32,884 bases of DNA, taken from positions 1 through 32,884 of the forward strand of contig CAZBWK010000044.1 of the NCBI GenBank assembly GCA_964495655.1, read 5' to 3'. The notes below the pieces were generated by a model, which did no database searches, was not told the DNA's origin, and worked only from the letters and a program-made list of their open reading frames with translations. Shown here one piece after another: positions 16,725 through 26,600 of the stretch. The translations under genes were made by a program, and so were the position numbers. Every line of letters begins with the position of its first letter. The stretch's first letter is position 1. The stretch is from JAAYJR01 sp964495655. Its GTDB lineage: Bacteria; Bacteroidota; Bacteroidia; Bacteroidales; Prolixibacteraceae.

Positions 16725-16743
16725 TTCAAATTAATTTTTGTGG

Positions 16744-18186
16744 TTAAAACGGATTCTGCACCATGTTTTCATTACCATCAAATTCCGCTTTAGGTATAGG
16801 CACTGCCCACTTATTATCAGGAAAATTGATGTTTTGATTTACTTCAGCAACAAAGTCGTTACGGACTAAGTTTTCTTTACGCCTTGCGAGGTCAAACACT
16901 ATATGTCCTTCGAAGCATAATTCCTTTCTGCGTTCATTTGAGATATCGGAGAGCACTATGCTTCCCGTTTGACTTGCAAGTCCCCTGTTGGTCCTGATCG
17001 TGTTAAAATCATTAACAGGAGTGACACCGCTGATTGAAGCGCCTCTGTGGATAGCTTCAGCCCTGATAAGATACATTTCAGAAAGTCTCAGGACAGGTGT
17101 ATTATTTGTACTTCCATCCCCTGTCTTGCTCGGATATTTATTGATCCACCAAATTCCTTCAAAAATTGCCCGGCCGTCGGGATCAGTATAAAAAAGGTCA
17201 CGCCTTACATCTCCCTCTTCATACAGGTTCAGAAGGTCATTTGAGGCACAAGCATCACCGTGGAACTTCGGGTTTGTCATATAAGGAATGCCCTCCTGTC
17301 CGGGATAACCCGAATTACCCAAAGCTCCATAAACAGCAAATATCACCTCACTTCCCTCTGTTTCACGCCCCCAGGCACCGTTTGGATTAACAGAGACAGG
17401 GACATACTGTGCTGCAGTCCACATTTGGAATTTACCCGAATTGATCACTTTAGTTGCATAATCGGCAGCATTCTGCCAATCCTCCATGTACAAGTACACA
17501 CGGGCCAGCAGTGCCTGTGCGGCTTCTTTGGTTGCAAATCCTTTAGGGTCTGCCCCCCCTGCCCTTTTATAATCGCCGAAAAGAGATTCTGCCTCTTTAA
17601 GGTCACTGACAACCTGGGTATATACTTCTTCCACTGTATTACGTGGAGGCTGATCAATTTTTGTTTCAGTGACAACCGGCACTCCAAGGCCTGATTTACT
17701 GTGCGAGTATGGCTGGGCATAAAGCCTTACCAGGTCAAAATGGGCAATTGCCCTGATAAACAGACATTCTGCTTTATAATTTTGAAGCATTGCCTTTTCC
17801 TCTTCACTCCCCTCAAAGTCAGGAATTGCATTTATCACATTATTTGCCCGGGTAATGGACAAATATGCCATTTCCCAAAGTTCTTCTGTTGTTTCGGCAG
17901 AATAATTCCATATATAAGCATTAAACTGCCATCCTGCGTCATTTGGCTTCAGTTTGCCGTTACCACCCCTCATTTCGGATGACAGTACAAAATAACCGCC
18001 ATACCAGTCTGCATTGTAAAGTGGTGCATATGCCCCGATAACTGCCTTGTTTAATCCTTCATATGAACTTAATGTAAGTTCTGAGGTTTGCTGAAGCACG
18101 GGTTCTCTCTCCAAAAAATCTTTGCATCCGGCGAGAAGAAATATTAACCCCGATACAATTATTATATTTTTAATTATAGTTTTCAT
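16744..18186 (-). CDS. SusD/RagB-family nutrient-binding lipoprotein
   Basis: 480 residues, lipobox FLLAGC with lipidated Cys21 and surface-export residues KDFLE. The SusD family outline is present: N-terminal SusD-like helices (about 22-220) with ELWEMAYLSITRANNVINAI and KAECLFIRAIAHFDLVRLYAQPY, the latter a hallmark segment, and the C-terminal SusD domain with LRLSEMYLIRAEA, FNTIRTNRGL and ERRKELCFEGHIVFDLARR. SusD proteins form the hinged lid on the SusC barrel and bind the ligand. The ending is short and complete. Starts 25 bases after the SusC stop. Confidence 0.96.
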   Translation of the reverse strand: MKTIIKNIIIVSGLIFLLAGCKDFLEREPVLQQTSELTLSSYEGLNKAVIGAYAPLYNADWYGGYFVLSSEMRGGNGKLKPNDAGWQFNAYIWNYSAETTEELWEMAYLSITRANNVINAIPDFEGSEEEKAMLQNYKAECLFIRAIAHFDLVRLYAQPYSHSKSGLGVPVVTETKIDQPPRNTVEEVYTQVVSDLKEAESLFGDYKRAGGADPKGFATKEAAQALLARVYLYMEDWQNAADYATKVINSGKFQMWTAAQYVPVSVNPNGAWGRETEGSEVIFAVYGALGNSGYPGQEGIPYMTNPKFHGDACASNDLLNLYEEGDVRRDLFYTDPDGRAIFEGIWWINKYPSKTGDGSTNNTPVLRLSEMYLIRAEAIHRGASISGVTPVNDFNTIRTNRGLASQTGSIVLSDISNERRKELCFEGHIVFDLARRKENLVRNDFVAEVNQNINFPDNKWAVPIPKAEFDGNENMVQNPF

Positions 18187-18211
18187 AATTTATCTGTTTT
18201 TATTTAAGGGT

Positions 18212-21193
18212 TTAAAATGACAACTCAACTCCAAAGATGAAATTCTTGGCAGTAGGGTATATACCATAAGCATGCCCGTCATTGCCCCTTTCAGGATCGA
18301 AAGTATTCAGGCTGTGAAACGTATAAACATTATAAGCGCTTGCATAGATCCTGATCTTTTCCATGAAATTCAGTGAATTCATCAAAGAAGCGGGCAGGTC
18401 ATAAGCAAGTGTAACCTCTTTCAAACGAAGATAATCTCCGGCTTCAAGCCAGCGTGTGTTCAAAAAAGCATTTGACTCACTTGAGTTACCAACGGTTGGT
18501 TTCGGTGTTTCTGTTATATCACCGGGCTGTTTCCAGTAATCCAGTGATGTGTTAACATGGTTTCCAACCCAGTTATAACCGTCAGACCTAAGATAACGGC
18601 CTTCATTCATAACATCAATATGATGCCCTGTTTTATAGTCGAAACTTGCAACCAGGGATAATCCTTTCCATAAAGCATTAAGATATCCGCCACCTATGAA
18701 TTTTGGTTCCGGGGTGCCACCATATACTTTACGTGATTTATTGTAATCATTGGTCAGCCTTCCCTCTTCGTCATACCATAACGCCTCGCCGTTCACCGGA
18801 TTAACGCCGGCATATTCGTTAAGCTTGAATGTCCAGAGCGAGTATCCTACTTTATGAACACGATAAGTGCCTATTTCGTCTTCACCGGCAAGGTCGGTAA
18901 TTTCAGTCTTGTTATGAGCAACATTAACTCCTGCCACTATGTTAAAATCACGCTGTTTGACAATATCACCAGAAATACTCAGTTCCTGCCCCGTGTTTGT
19001 CATGCTGCCCACATTGCGCATCAGGTTATCAAAACCTGTAGTCAACGACAGCCGGTCTTCAAGCAGCATATCTTCTGTGAATCTCTTATAATAGTCGAAG
19101 GTAACATACAGCCTGTCAAAAAAGTTAAGATCGAGGCCAAAGTTATATGTTTTGTTCAACTCCCAGGTGAGATCGGCATTTCCGAGCTGATCGGGAGCCA
19201 TACCTGACGATGCATTATATTCCCTGGTACCGTAAACACCATACTGAAGGTAGTTGCCGATCTGGTTATTACCGTTCACACCATAACTTGCGCGTATTTT
19301 GGCCAGTTTCAGCCAATCGAGGTTGTTCCTGATAAAACCCTCTTCATTCATATTCCAGGATCCGCCGACTGACCAGAAAGTACCGTGCTTATGGTTTGAT
19401 CCGAAACGGGAGCTTCCGTCGTATCGGATACTTGCCTGCAGATAATACTTTGAATCAAAATTGTAATCCAGTATTCCAAAGAATGACAACATAGTGTATT
19501 CAGCTTCGTCATAACCCACCTGGTCCTCCGCCTGTGTGGAAGTTGTCGGATATGGGATATCAATGTTTATATTGGGAGATTCACCGTCAAGATAGCTATC
19601 CCTGTAACTCTGAGCTTCCTGTCCGGCCAATAAGCTGTATATATGTTTGTTTAAAAAGGAATCACTGTAACGGGCCGTATTGGATGTAGTAAGCAACATG
19701 TGATCATATCTGCTGCTGTATACAAAATTTTGTGTATAACCTGTAACCTGTTGCCCGAACTGGCGTGCTTCACCTGTTGTTAATTCAGCCGAGTTGTTGG
19801 TTTTCAGGGTTAGCTGTTCGATAGGCTTATATTCCAGATAACCGGTTCCCTGAAGCCTGAACTGCTTATCCCACGATTCATTGGTAAGGGCTGAAAAAAG
19901 CGGGTTAACATCAAGGTTTTCAGGAATATCGGTATTAAATGAGCCATCTTCGTTATACATCGGTGTCCAGGGCAATATAGTCATAGCCCCAAAAAACGGA
20001 TTAAGAAATGACAAACCTCCTGTTGAAACATCTTCATTTACCATTCTGGAGAGTCCGAGCTTGGAACCTATCTTGACTTTTTCAAGTGCCTGAAAATCAT
20101 TATTGACACGAAAGTTGAGTTTTTCATAATTATTCCCGATAACGATACCTTCGATATCTTCATAAGCAGCAGAGAAATAATTAGTTAACCTTTCAGTACC
20201 TCCGCTGGCAGTGAGTTCATATTTTTGGGTTTTGCCGTTACGCAGGCCAGATTTCAACCAGTTTGTCTGCGGACCTGCCAGAAGTGATTTCGGGAAATAT
20301 GTATTTCCGTAACCTGCGGGGTCATCAGGATCTCTGCCTGTGTTAACAACAGCATCGCGCAGATACTGCCAGATCTCCTGGCTGTTCATAGGCTTAAAAT
20401 TATTATCATTAGCCAGTTGAGATGATCCTGCCGAGGCACGGAAATTGATCTTAGCCTCTCCGGATTTACCTGATTTAGTAGTGACCAGGATAACACCGTT
20501 AGCTGCCCTTGAACCATAAATTGAAGCTGCGGCAGCATCTTTCAAAACGGTAATTGACTCTATATCCGAAGGATTGAGCAAATAAAGTGCATTGGATGTA
20601 GTACTTGCCATAGTCTGGTCGCCTGTCATAACAGGAATACCATCAACTACATAAAGAGGTTCGTTACCGGCATTTACAGAACTTGTTCCGCGGATACGGA
20701 TAGAACTGTTACTTCCCGGCTGTCCACCTGAAGTTGTAACCATAAGTCCGGGAACCTTCCCGCTCAATGCCTTGTCAATACTGACCACCGGTGTTTCAGA
20801 CAGCTGGGCGGTCTGTACCTGTGCAGCTGATCCGGTCTTGGCTTCCCTGGTTGTAGTACCGTAGGCTACAACTATAACCTCATCCACACCAATGGTTTGG
20901 GACTCCAATGCTACATTCACAGTTGTCCTGCCAACAATGGATACCTCCTGTGTTGCCATTCCGACAAATGAAAAAACAAGTGTCCGGGCATCTTCAGGTA
21001 CCTGCAGTGTAAAGTTCCCCTCAATGTCGGAAACTGTACCCAGCGTAGTACCCTGCACGGCAATCGACACTCCCGGGATTGGCGCATTGTCCTCAGCCGA
21101 TGTCACCTTACCGGTAATCACCCTTGTCTGAGCATTAGCAACCAAAGTTCCCATGAAAAGGAGGATCGAGAAAAAAAACGCAATCTTTTTCAT
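18212..21193 (-). CDS. SusC/RagA-family TonB-dependent outer-membrane transporter
   Basis: 993 residues, signal peptide to about 21 (ANAQ). A carboxypeptidase-D-like regulatory domain follows (about 25-97, with ITGKV and EGNFTLQV), then the TonB box region DEVIVVAYGT (104-113), the plug domain (about 118-225, containing SIRIRGTSSVNAGNEPLYVV and the GSRAANGVILVTTK signature), and a C-terminal beta barrel ending in an aromatic residue (FGVELSF). There is no N-terminal secretin/STN extension, so no built-in anti-sigma signalling is expected, and no ECF sigma or anti-sigma gene is adjacent. First gene of a four-gene operon. The substrate is not set by sequence; neighbours suggest peptides (inference). 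Confidence 0.96.
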   Translation of the reverse strand: MKKIAFFFSILLFMGTLVANAQTRVITGKVTSAEDNAPIPGVSIAVQGTTLGTVSDIEGNFTLQVPEDARTLVFSFVGMATQEVSIVGRTTVNVALESQTIGVDEVIVVAYGTTTREAKTGSAAQVQTAQLSETPVVSIDKALSGKVPGLMVTTSGGQPGSNSSIRIRGTSSVNAGNEPLYVVDGIPVMTGDQTMASTTSNALYLLNPSDIESITVLKDAAAASIYGSRAANGVILVTTKSGKSGEAKINFRASAGSSQLANDNNFKPMNSQEIWQYLRDAVVNTGRDPDDPAGYGNTYFPKSLLAGPQTNWLKSGLRNGKTQKYELTASGGTERLTNYFSAAYEDIEGIVIGNNYEKLNFRVNNDFQALEKVKIGSKLGLSRMVNEDVSTGGLSFLNPFFGAMTILPWTPMYNEDGSFNTDIPENLDVNPLFSALTNESWDKQFRLQGTGYLEYKPIEQLTLKTNNSAELTTGEARQFGQQVTGYTQNFVYSSRYDHMLLTTSNTARYSDSFLNKHIYSLLAGQEAQSYRDSYLDGESPNINIDIPYPTTSTQAEDQVGYDEAEYTMLSFFGILDYNFDSKYYLQASIRYDGSSRFGSNHKHGTFWSVGGSWNMNEEGFIRNNLDWLKLAKIRASYGVNGNNQIGNYLQYGVYGTREYNASSGMAPDQLGNADLTWELNKTYNFGLDLNFFDRLYVTFDYYKRFTEDMLLEDRLSLTTGFDNLMRNVGSMTNTGQELSISGDIVKQRDFNIVAGVNVAHNKTEITDLAGEDEIGTYRVHKVGYSLWTFKLNEYAGVNPVNGEALWYDEEGRLTNDYNKSRKVYGGTPEPKFIGGGYLNALWKGLSLVASFDYKTGHHIDVMNEGRYLRSDGYNWVGNHVNTSLDYWKQPGDITETPKPTVGNSSESNAFLNTRWLEAGDYLRLKEVTLAYDLPASLMNSLNFMEKIRIYASAYNVYTFHSLNTFDPERGNDGHAYGIYPTAKNFIFGVELSF

Positions 21194-21241
21194 AGAAATA
21201 GTTTTAAATTATTAAGTGCTTAAAATATTTAAATTATATAT

Positions 21242-21280
21242 AAAAAAACGAATCTGAAACTCCCCCAAGCGCCAGGTTCG
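21242..21280 (-). terminator. Terminator-like hairpin in the susC leader (candidate attenuator)
   Basis: On the minus strand, CGAACCTG (21280-21273) pairs with CAGATTCG (21256-21249), seven pairs with one C-A mismatch around a 16-base G-rich loop, followed directly by seven T (21248-21242). It is about 50 bases before the susC ATG. It could end transcripts from the upstream yjjG gene or attenuate susC. Confidence 0.45.
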
Positions 21281-21317
21281 AACAATGCCTTTATAAATGA
21301 AATTTAATTAATGTAAT

Positions 21318-21347
21318 CAAACGTTAAAAATAATTAATTTAAACAAA
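21318..21347 (-). promoter_or_regulatory. Possible susC promoter
   Basis: On the minus strand: TTTG (21347-21344), 17 bases, then TAACGTTTG (21326-21318). The -7 element has one extra base against TAnnTTTG, but the overall distance between TTG and TTTG is near normal. Low-complexity sequence makes this tentative. Confidence 0.3.
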
Positions 21348-21367
21348 TTAAAATAAAAGAAATGAAA

Positions 21368-21380
21368 TAAAAAAACGAAT
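21368..21380 (+). repeat. Second copy of direct repeat TAAAAAAACGAAT
   Basis: Exact copy of the 13 bases at 21241-21253, 127 bases away in the same intergenic region. On the minus strand each reads ATTCGTTTTTTTA. A six-pair hairpin (TCAAAT at 21384-21389, ATTTGA at 21395-21400) lies beside this copy. Confidence 0.45.
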
Positions 21381-21582
21381 TGTTCAAATACTTCATTTGA
21401 TGATTAAAATTTTTGAAAAAATTTATATATATAAATATTTATGATTTTGATATTTTTATCGAGATGAATTACAATGCATTATTGCTATCAGTATCCTGAA
21501 ATTAAAAAATAAATGTCAAAAATTTTAACTCAACAGTGTTTTTTTTTCTTTTGTCCGGGAGGTATATTCAGACTGCTTATAT

Positions 21583-22308
21583 TCAAAGAATTTGAATGAG
21601 GTCTGACAAAGTTCCCACAGCATAGACATTATTCCGTGAAGTTGTGTTTCCGGCAATTGCGTTTACGCTGCAATCACTTGAAGGACAATAATATACCGCA
21701 TCTATTCCAAAATTTAGAGCTCCTGCAATATCTGAATCCCAGTCGTCTCCGACCATAAGGCTGTTTCTTTTTCTGGCATTTGATGATTTCACTGCATATT
21801 CAAATATCTCAGTATTTGGTTTTGGAGCTTTTATCTCTTCTGAAATATATACACGGGAAAAATATTCTGACAATCCGGAATTTTGAAGCTTTTTATGTTG
21901 TACTTCCCTGAATCCGTTTGTAATAATATACATCAGATAACCTTTGTGCCTTAAATGATCAAGTAATTCAATCGTTCCCCTGACCAACTTTTTTTGTTTA
22001 GGGATCTCATTAAGGTAAAACTCATCTGTTTCCAGAGGATCGATACCAGGTATATTCAGTTCTTCAAAAGTATTCTGAAAACGGAGTCGTTTTAACTCTT
22101 TTTTACTCAACTTTTTATTTCGGTATTCACTCCAGAGGATATCATTATATTTGGTAAATACATCAAAAAACATTTGATAATCACCACATTGTTCCCCGAT
22201 ATTAAAATAGAGGAAAGTTAGATGCAGGGCGTCAAAAGAATTTGCTTTAAAATCCCACAGGGTATTATCCAGATCAAAAAAAATATGTGTATATCTTCTG
22301 ATACTCAT
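21583..22308 (-). CDS. HAD-family nucleotidase, YjjG type
   Basis: 241 residues, cytoplasmic haloacid-dehalogenase-like phosphatase. Motif I is FFDLDNTLW with nucleophile Asp12 and acid/base Asp14; motif II is ITNG (129-132); motif III Lys163 is in KAPKP; motif IV is GDDWDSD (187-193). The helical C1 cap lies between motifs I and II (about 20-100). The TLWDF and VGDDWDSDI segments fit the YjjG noncanonical pyrimidine nucleotidase subgroup, which removes phosphate from damaged or modified pyrimidine monophosphates. It begins 26 bases after the TolC-like stop, so it probably rides on the efflux transcript; there is no evident functional link. Confidence 0.88.
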   Translation of the reverse strand: MSIRRYTHIFFDLDNTLWDFKANSFDALHLTFLYFNIGEQCGDYQMFFDVFTKYNDILWSEYRNKKLSKKELKRLRFQNTFEELNIPGIDPLETDEFYLNEIPKQKKLVRGTIELLDHLRHKGYLMYIITNGFREVQHKKLQNSGLSEYFSRVYISEEIKAPKPNTEIFEYAVKSSNARKRNSLMVGDDWDSDIAGALNFGIDAVYYCPSSDCSVNAIAGNTTSRNNVYAVGTLSDLIQIL

Positions 22309-22334
22309 CTCAGGCTGGCACTTCGGAAAAGTTA

Positions 22335-23693
22335 TTAAACATAATCCATAATTTTTCCTGCTATCTGCAACAATGAAATCTCTGCAAGCTTAGTCTGGTA
22401 TTTAACTGAGATCAATCTCTCTTCGGCATCCAGAAGGCTTTTTTGCACCTCCCTCAGTTCAAGACCTGAAAGCGCACCTAAGCGGTAACGTTCGAGTGCA
22501 ATTTCAAGGTTTTCCCTTGCTACATCGAGGTTTTGCTCTTCCATTTGTACCAAACGGAGGTTATTTTCATAGGCATAATATACAGTTAGCAGTTCGGCTT
22601 TAATATCCTGCTCAATCTCCTGAAACCTGTAATTTTTATTTTCAACCTCAATAAGTGCATTAGCTTTTTCCCTTCGCCGGTTATAACCGTTAAAAATATC
22701 CATTCCAAGTGTAATACCATAATTAAGTGCTCTGGTCTGCTGATTATTAATAGCGAGAGCGCCATAATCGCTGATTGTGCCGGTACCGTATCCCCTGTAA
22801 TTATAATTATATCCGGAAGAGAGGTTAAGATATGGATAAGACCGTGAGGCAATCAGTTTATAGTCGAGTTCTGAAATGATCTGGTTTTTTTTGGCAATCT
22901 GTAAACCTGTATTAAAGTCAAGGGTTGACTCCAGTAATTCGTCATACAGAAGGCTGGGATCGAACATAATAGCTGTATCGCGAAGGACAATTTTATCTTC
23001 AAGGTTTTCGAGGGCCATCAGTTTTTTCAGGCGCACCTCTGATTCCAGTATCGCTTCATTCTGTCTTGCCAGCCTTGAGCTGTCGGCGTTAAGATAGACA
23101 ATCGACTGCAGCAATTCAAGTTTAGAAGAGGCTCCCAGAAGATAACGGTGTTCATCAATCCTCACCCTTTCCCGTGAAAGGGAGACAGCATATTCCATAT
23201 TATTATAATAATTAAGCTGCTGAATATGATAGTAATACTCTGCAACGATTTGTGCAACCAGGTTCTCCATAGACATTTGTGTACTAAGCTCCCCGACCTG
23301 CTTAAGCTCATTCAATTTTTGGTAAGTTGTTTGAATATTGAACCCCCGGAACAGCGGCATATCAAGGGTTATTCCCGCAGCTCCCGTAGTATTGTGAATT
23401 CCTTCAGAAATATTCCGGCTTCCGTCATTCATATTCTGGGTGGTTGTAGTAATATTTCCTCCAAACCGGTTTGTTGTTGTCACTGCTGGCAAAAAACCGG
23501 CGTTACCGCGGGTATAATTATTACCGGCTATCTCTTCCTGGTTCCGGGCTATTTTAACAGCAAAATTTTGTTCAAGTCCTGTTACCACGCACCGGCTCAG
23601 GTCATATAATTCCTGAGCCCGGATGCTGCCGGATAACATCATAATCAGTGCCAACTGAGTCAATATCCGCAATTCATATATTTTTTTGAGCAT
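22335..23693 (-). CDS. TolC-family outer-membrane efflux protein
   Basis: 452 residues if started at the ATG at 23693 (MLKKIYELRIL), which gives a signal peptide cut near SIRAQ. ATGs at 23696 and 23711 are close alternatives; the longer frame to 23771 lies inside the pump gene and is unlikely. Two repeated coiled-coil/beta units typical of OEP (TolC) proteins are visible, about residues 30-220 and 235-450, with the characteristic closing segment LERYRLGALSGLELREVQKSLLDAEERLI. As a trimer it forms the outer-membrane exit duct of the RND pump encoded just upstream. Its start overlaps the pump's last 20 bases, indicating coupled translation. Confidence 0.9.
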   Translation of the reverse strand: MLKKIYELRILTQLALIMMLSGSIRAQELYDLSRCVVTGLEQNFAVKIARNQEEIAGNNYTRGNAGFLPAVTTTNRFGGNITTTTQNMNDGSRNISEGIHNTTGAAGITLDMPLFRGFNIQTTYQKLNELKQVGELSTQMSMENLVAQIVAEYYYHIQQLNYYNNMEYAVSLSRERVRIDEHRYLLGASSKLELLQSIVYLNADSSRLARQNEAILESEVRLKKLMALENLEDKIVLRDTAIMFDPSLLYDELLESTLDFNTGLQIAKKNQIISELDYKLIASRSYPYLNLSSGYNYNYRGYGTGTISDYGALAINNQQTRALNYGITLGMDIFNGYNRRREKANALIEVENKNYRFQEIEQDIKAELLTVYYAYENNLRLVQMEEQNLDVARENLEIALERYRLGALSGLELREVQKSLLDAEERLISVKYQTKLAEISLLQIAGKIMDYV

Positions 23694-26600
23694 CATCAGA
23701 AGTAATCTCATTATTATTTTTTGAATTTGTTGTTTCGCTGGAAACCAGAAGGTAAATTCCCGGCACCACATATAAAGTCAGGAAAGTTGAGATCAGCAAT
23801 CCCCCGACAACGGCAGTACCCATGGCAACCCTGCTCTGCGCTCCCTCACCCAGTCCCATTGCGAGGGGAAGGATACCAAGGATTGTTGAAAGACTTGTCA
23901 TTAATATCGGCCGGAAACGGGCAGCTGCAGAAAATTTTATAGCATCCTGTTTGGTCATTCCTGCCTGCTTTCTCTGGTTGGCAAACTCGACAATTAATAT
24001 TCCGTTTTTGGAAACGAGTCCTATCAGCATGATGATCCCTATCTGGCTGAAAATATTCATAGTAATATTGAAATACCACATAAAAACAAGAGCACCGGTA
24101 AGAGCCAGCGGAACTGTCATCATAACAATTATGGGATCTTTAAAGCTCTCAAACTGTGCAGAAAGAACAAGAAAGATAAGGACGATTGCCAGAATAAACG
24201 CAAACATAAGGCTGGAGGAACTCTCAGAGTAATCTTTTGAGTCGCCGTCGAGGGCAGTCCGGAAAGTATCGTCCAGTACTTTATCTGCTATCATATCCAT
24301 CTCGGCAAGTCCTTCGCTTATCGTTCTTCCCTGAGCCAGGTTGGCAGATACAGTTGCTGACACGAACCTGTTATACCGGTAAAGCTGCGGTGGAGCTGTT
24401 GATTCTCTGAGATTGACAAAATTATCAAGCTGCACCATCTGCCCTTTATCGTTTCTGATATATAATGATTTCAGATCGAGAGGTTTGTTCCGGTCTTGTC
24501 TGTCAAGTTCCCCGAGGATCTCATACTGTTTACCGTTCATTATAAAATATCCGAACCTCTGGCCGCTCAGGGCTAACTGGAGAGTCTGCCCGATATTCTG
24601 TGTTGAGATGCCGAGCAGGTTAGCCTTATCCCTGTTGATCTCAATTTGCAGTTCGGGCTTGGTAAACTTAAGATTAACATCGGGCATAACAAATATCGGA
24701 TTATCATTTACTTCTGCCATAAACTCAGGTAAAACTTCCCTCAGCTTATCAATTGTCGGAGCCTGCAAAACATATTGGATTGGCGGCCTTGCGCGTCTCC
24801 CGCCGAAGGTTGATTGCTGCACAACGGTAGCTCGCGCTTTGGTTTTTTTACGGAGTTCATTTGTAAGCTCTGCTGCAATCTCCTGCTGCGATCTTTCTCT
24901 TTGGTCGGGATCTGTAAGTACCACTCTTACGAAAGCAAAACTACCCCTGACCATTGCAGTTATCTTATCCCTCTCAGGAATTATCTTTTCAACTAACGCT
25001 GCTACATCTTCGGCATAATCATAAATAAACTCATAGGTAGCCCCTTCAGGTGCAGTAATACGCGCATTCATCTGAGACCTGTCCTCGAGAGGAGCCATTT
25101 CTGCAGGTATGAGTTTCCACAGAGTAAAAATTAATCCTCCTGCGAAGATCAATATTACAAGCGCCACATATCTTCTTTTTAAAAATTTGTCAAGTGAATT
25201 TTTGTAGATATTATTTAACCTGACAAAAAACTTCTCAGTGAAGTTGTATGCCCTGCTTCTTTTATGATGGGTTTTTAAAAACCTGGTGGAAAGCATCGGG
25301 GTCAGCGTCAATGCCACAAAAGATGAAATGGCAACCGCACCGGCAATAACGATACTGAATTCTCGGAAAAGCCTTCCTGTCATCCCCTCCAAAAATACAA
25401 TAGGAATAAATACCGCCACAAGGGTGATTGTTGTGGCGATGATGGCAAAAAATATCTCATTTGAACCTTTCATCCCGGCCTCTAAGGGTGACATTCCCTG
25501 TTCGATCTTGACATAAATATTCTCCATCATCACAATTGCATCATCAACCACAAGTCCGATTGACAAAACAATAGCAAGCAGTGTGAGCACATTTATTGTA
25601 AACCCTGCCAGGTACATTATAAAAAATGACCCTACAAGTGCAACAGGTATAACTATGATGGGAATAACCGTTGTGCGCCAGTCACGAAGAAATATAAAAA
25701 TTATTATGACAACAAGGAAAAATGCCAGGAAGATTGTATTTTTCACTTCCGTGATAGAAGACCGTATATATTTAGTATTATCAAACCCCACATCAATTCC
25801 GATATCATCCGGCAGGTCTCTCTTTATAAATTCCAACCTCTCATAGACATCGTCCACGATATCTATATGGTTAGCTCCAGGTTGTGGTATTATAACAGTG
25901 GCCACCATAGGGATACCGTTCATTTTCATTATTCCCCTGAGGTCTTGCGGTCCCAGTTCAGCCCTTCCAATGTCGCGCACTCTTATAAGCTGGTCGCCCG
26001 ATTGTCTTAATATCAGATTATTGAATTCCTCAGGCGTAGTCATTAATCCCAGCGCTCTGATTGTTAACTCTGTTGTGTTTCCCTCTATGCTCCCTGCGGG
26101 AAGTTCGACATTTTCCCTGAGGATTGCATTACGCACGTCAAGGGGTGTCATCTGGTATCCTGCAAGCTTGGCAGGGTCAAGCCAGATCCTCATGGCATAG
26201 CGTTTTTCACCCCAGATACTGACCGAGCTGACCCCTGAAATAGTCTGAAGCTGTTCCTTAAAAGTAAGTTCTGCAATTTCGGAAAGCTCCAGCAATGATC
26301 TTTTAGGGCTTTGGACAGCAATCATCATAATAGGTTCGGCATCAGCATCAGCTTTTGAAACAGTAGGCGGATCACAGTCACGCGGCAAATAACGCTGTGC
26401 CTGTGAAACCTTATCACGAACGTCATTAGCTGCCGTCTCAAGGTCAACCGACAGTTCGAACTCCACAGTGATCCGGCTGCGTCCCTGGCTGCTGCTTGAA
26501 GTTAATGACCGTATACCCGGGATACCGTTGATAGATTGCTCAAGAGGCTCGCTGATCTGTGTCTCAATAACATCTGAGTTAGCTCCCGGATAGGAGGTAT

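Larger units (their letters stand above)
21194..21582. other. AT-rich intergenic region upstream of susC
   Basis: This 389-base gap holds no credible gene on either strand. It contains a leader hairpin (21242-21280), a possible susC promoter near 21318-21347, a 13-base direct repeat TAAAAAAACGAAT at 21241-21253 and 21368-21380, and a perfect 16-base AT palindrome (ATTTATATATATAAAT, 21421-21436). The very high A+T content would favour DNA bending or binding by nucleoid proteins. Confidence 0.6.

Noticed and set aside
17260..17694. 144-codon plus-strand open frame inside the SusD gene
   Set aside because: It is antisense to conserved SusD coding sequence and the product is Cys/His/Ile-rich without any family resemblance.
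21271..21285. GGTTCGAAC resembling a tRNA T-loop
   Set aside because: The flanking bases do not form a T stem on either strand and no acceptor or anticodon arm is nearby; the bases are explained by the susC leader hairpin.
21421..21436. Perfect 16-base AT palindrome as an operator
   Set aside because: It is an alternating TA run in a region of extreme A+T content, so self-complementarity is expected by chance.
24413..25018. Long plus-strand open frame inside the RND pump gene
   Set aside because: It is antisense to the well-conserved pump and has no recognisable domain or start context.
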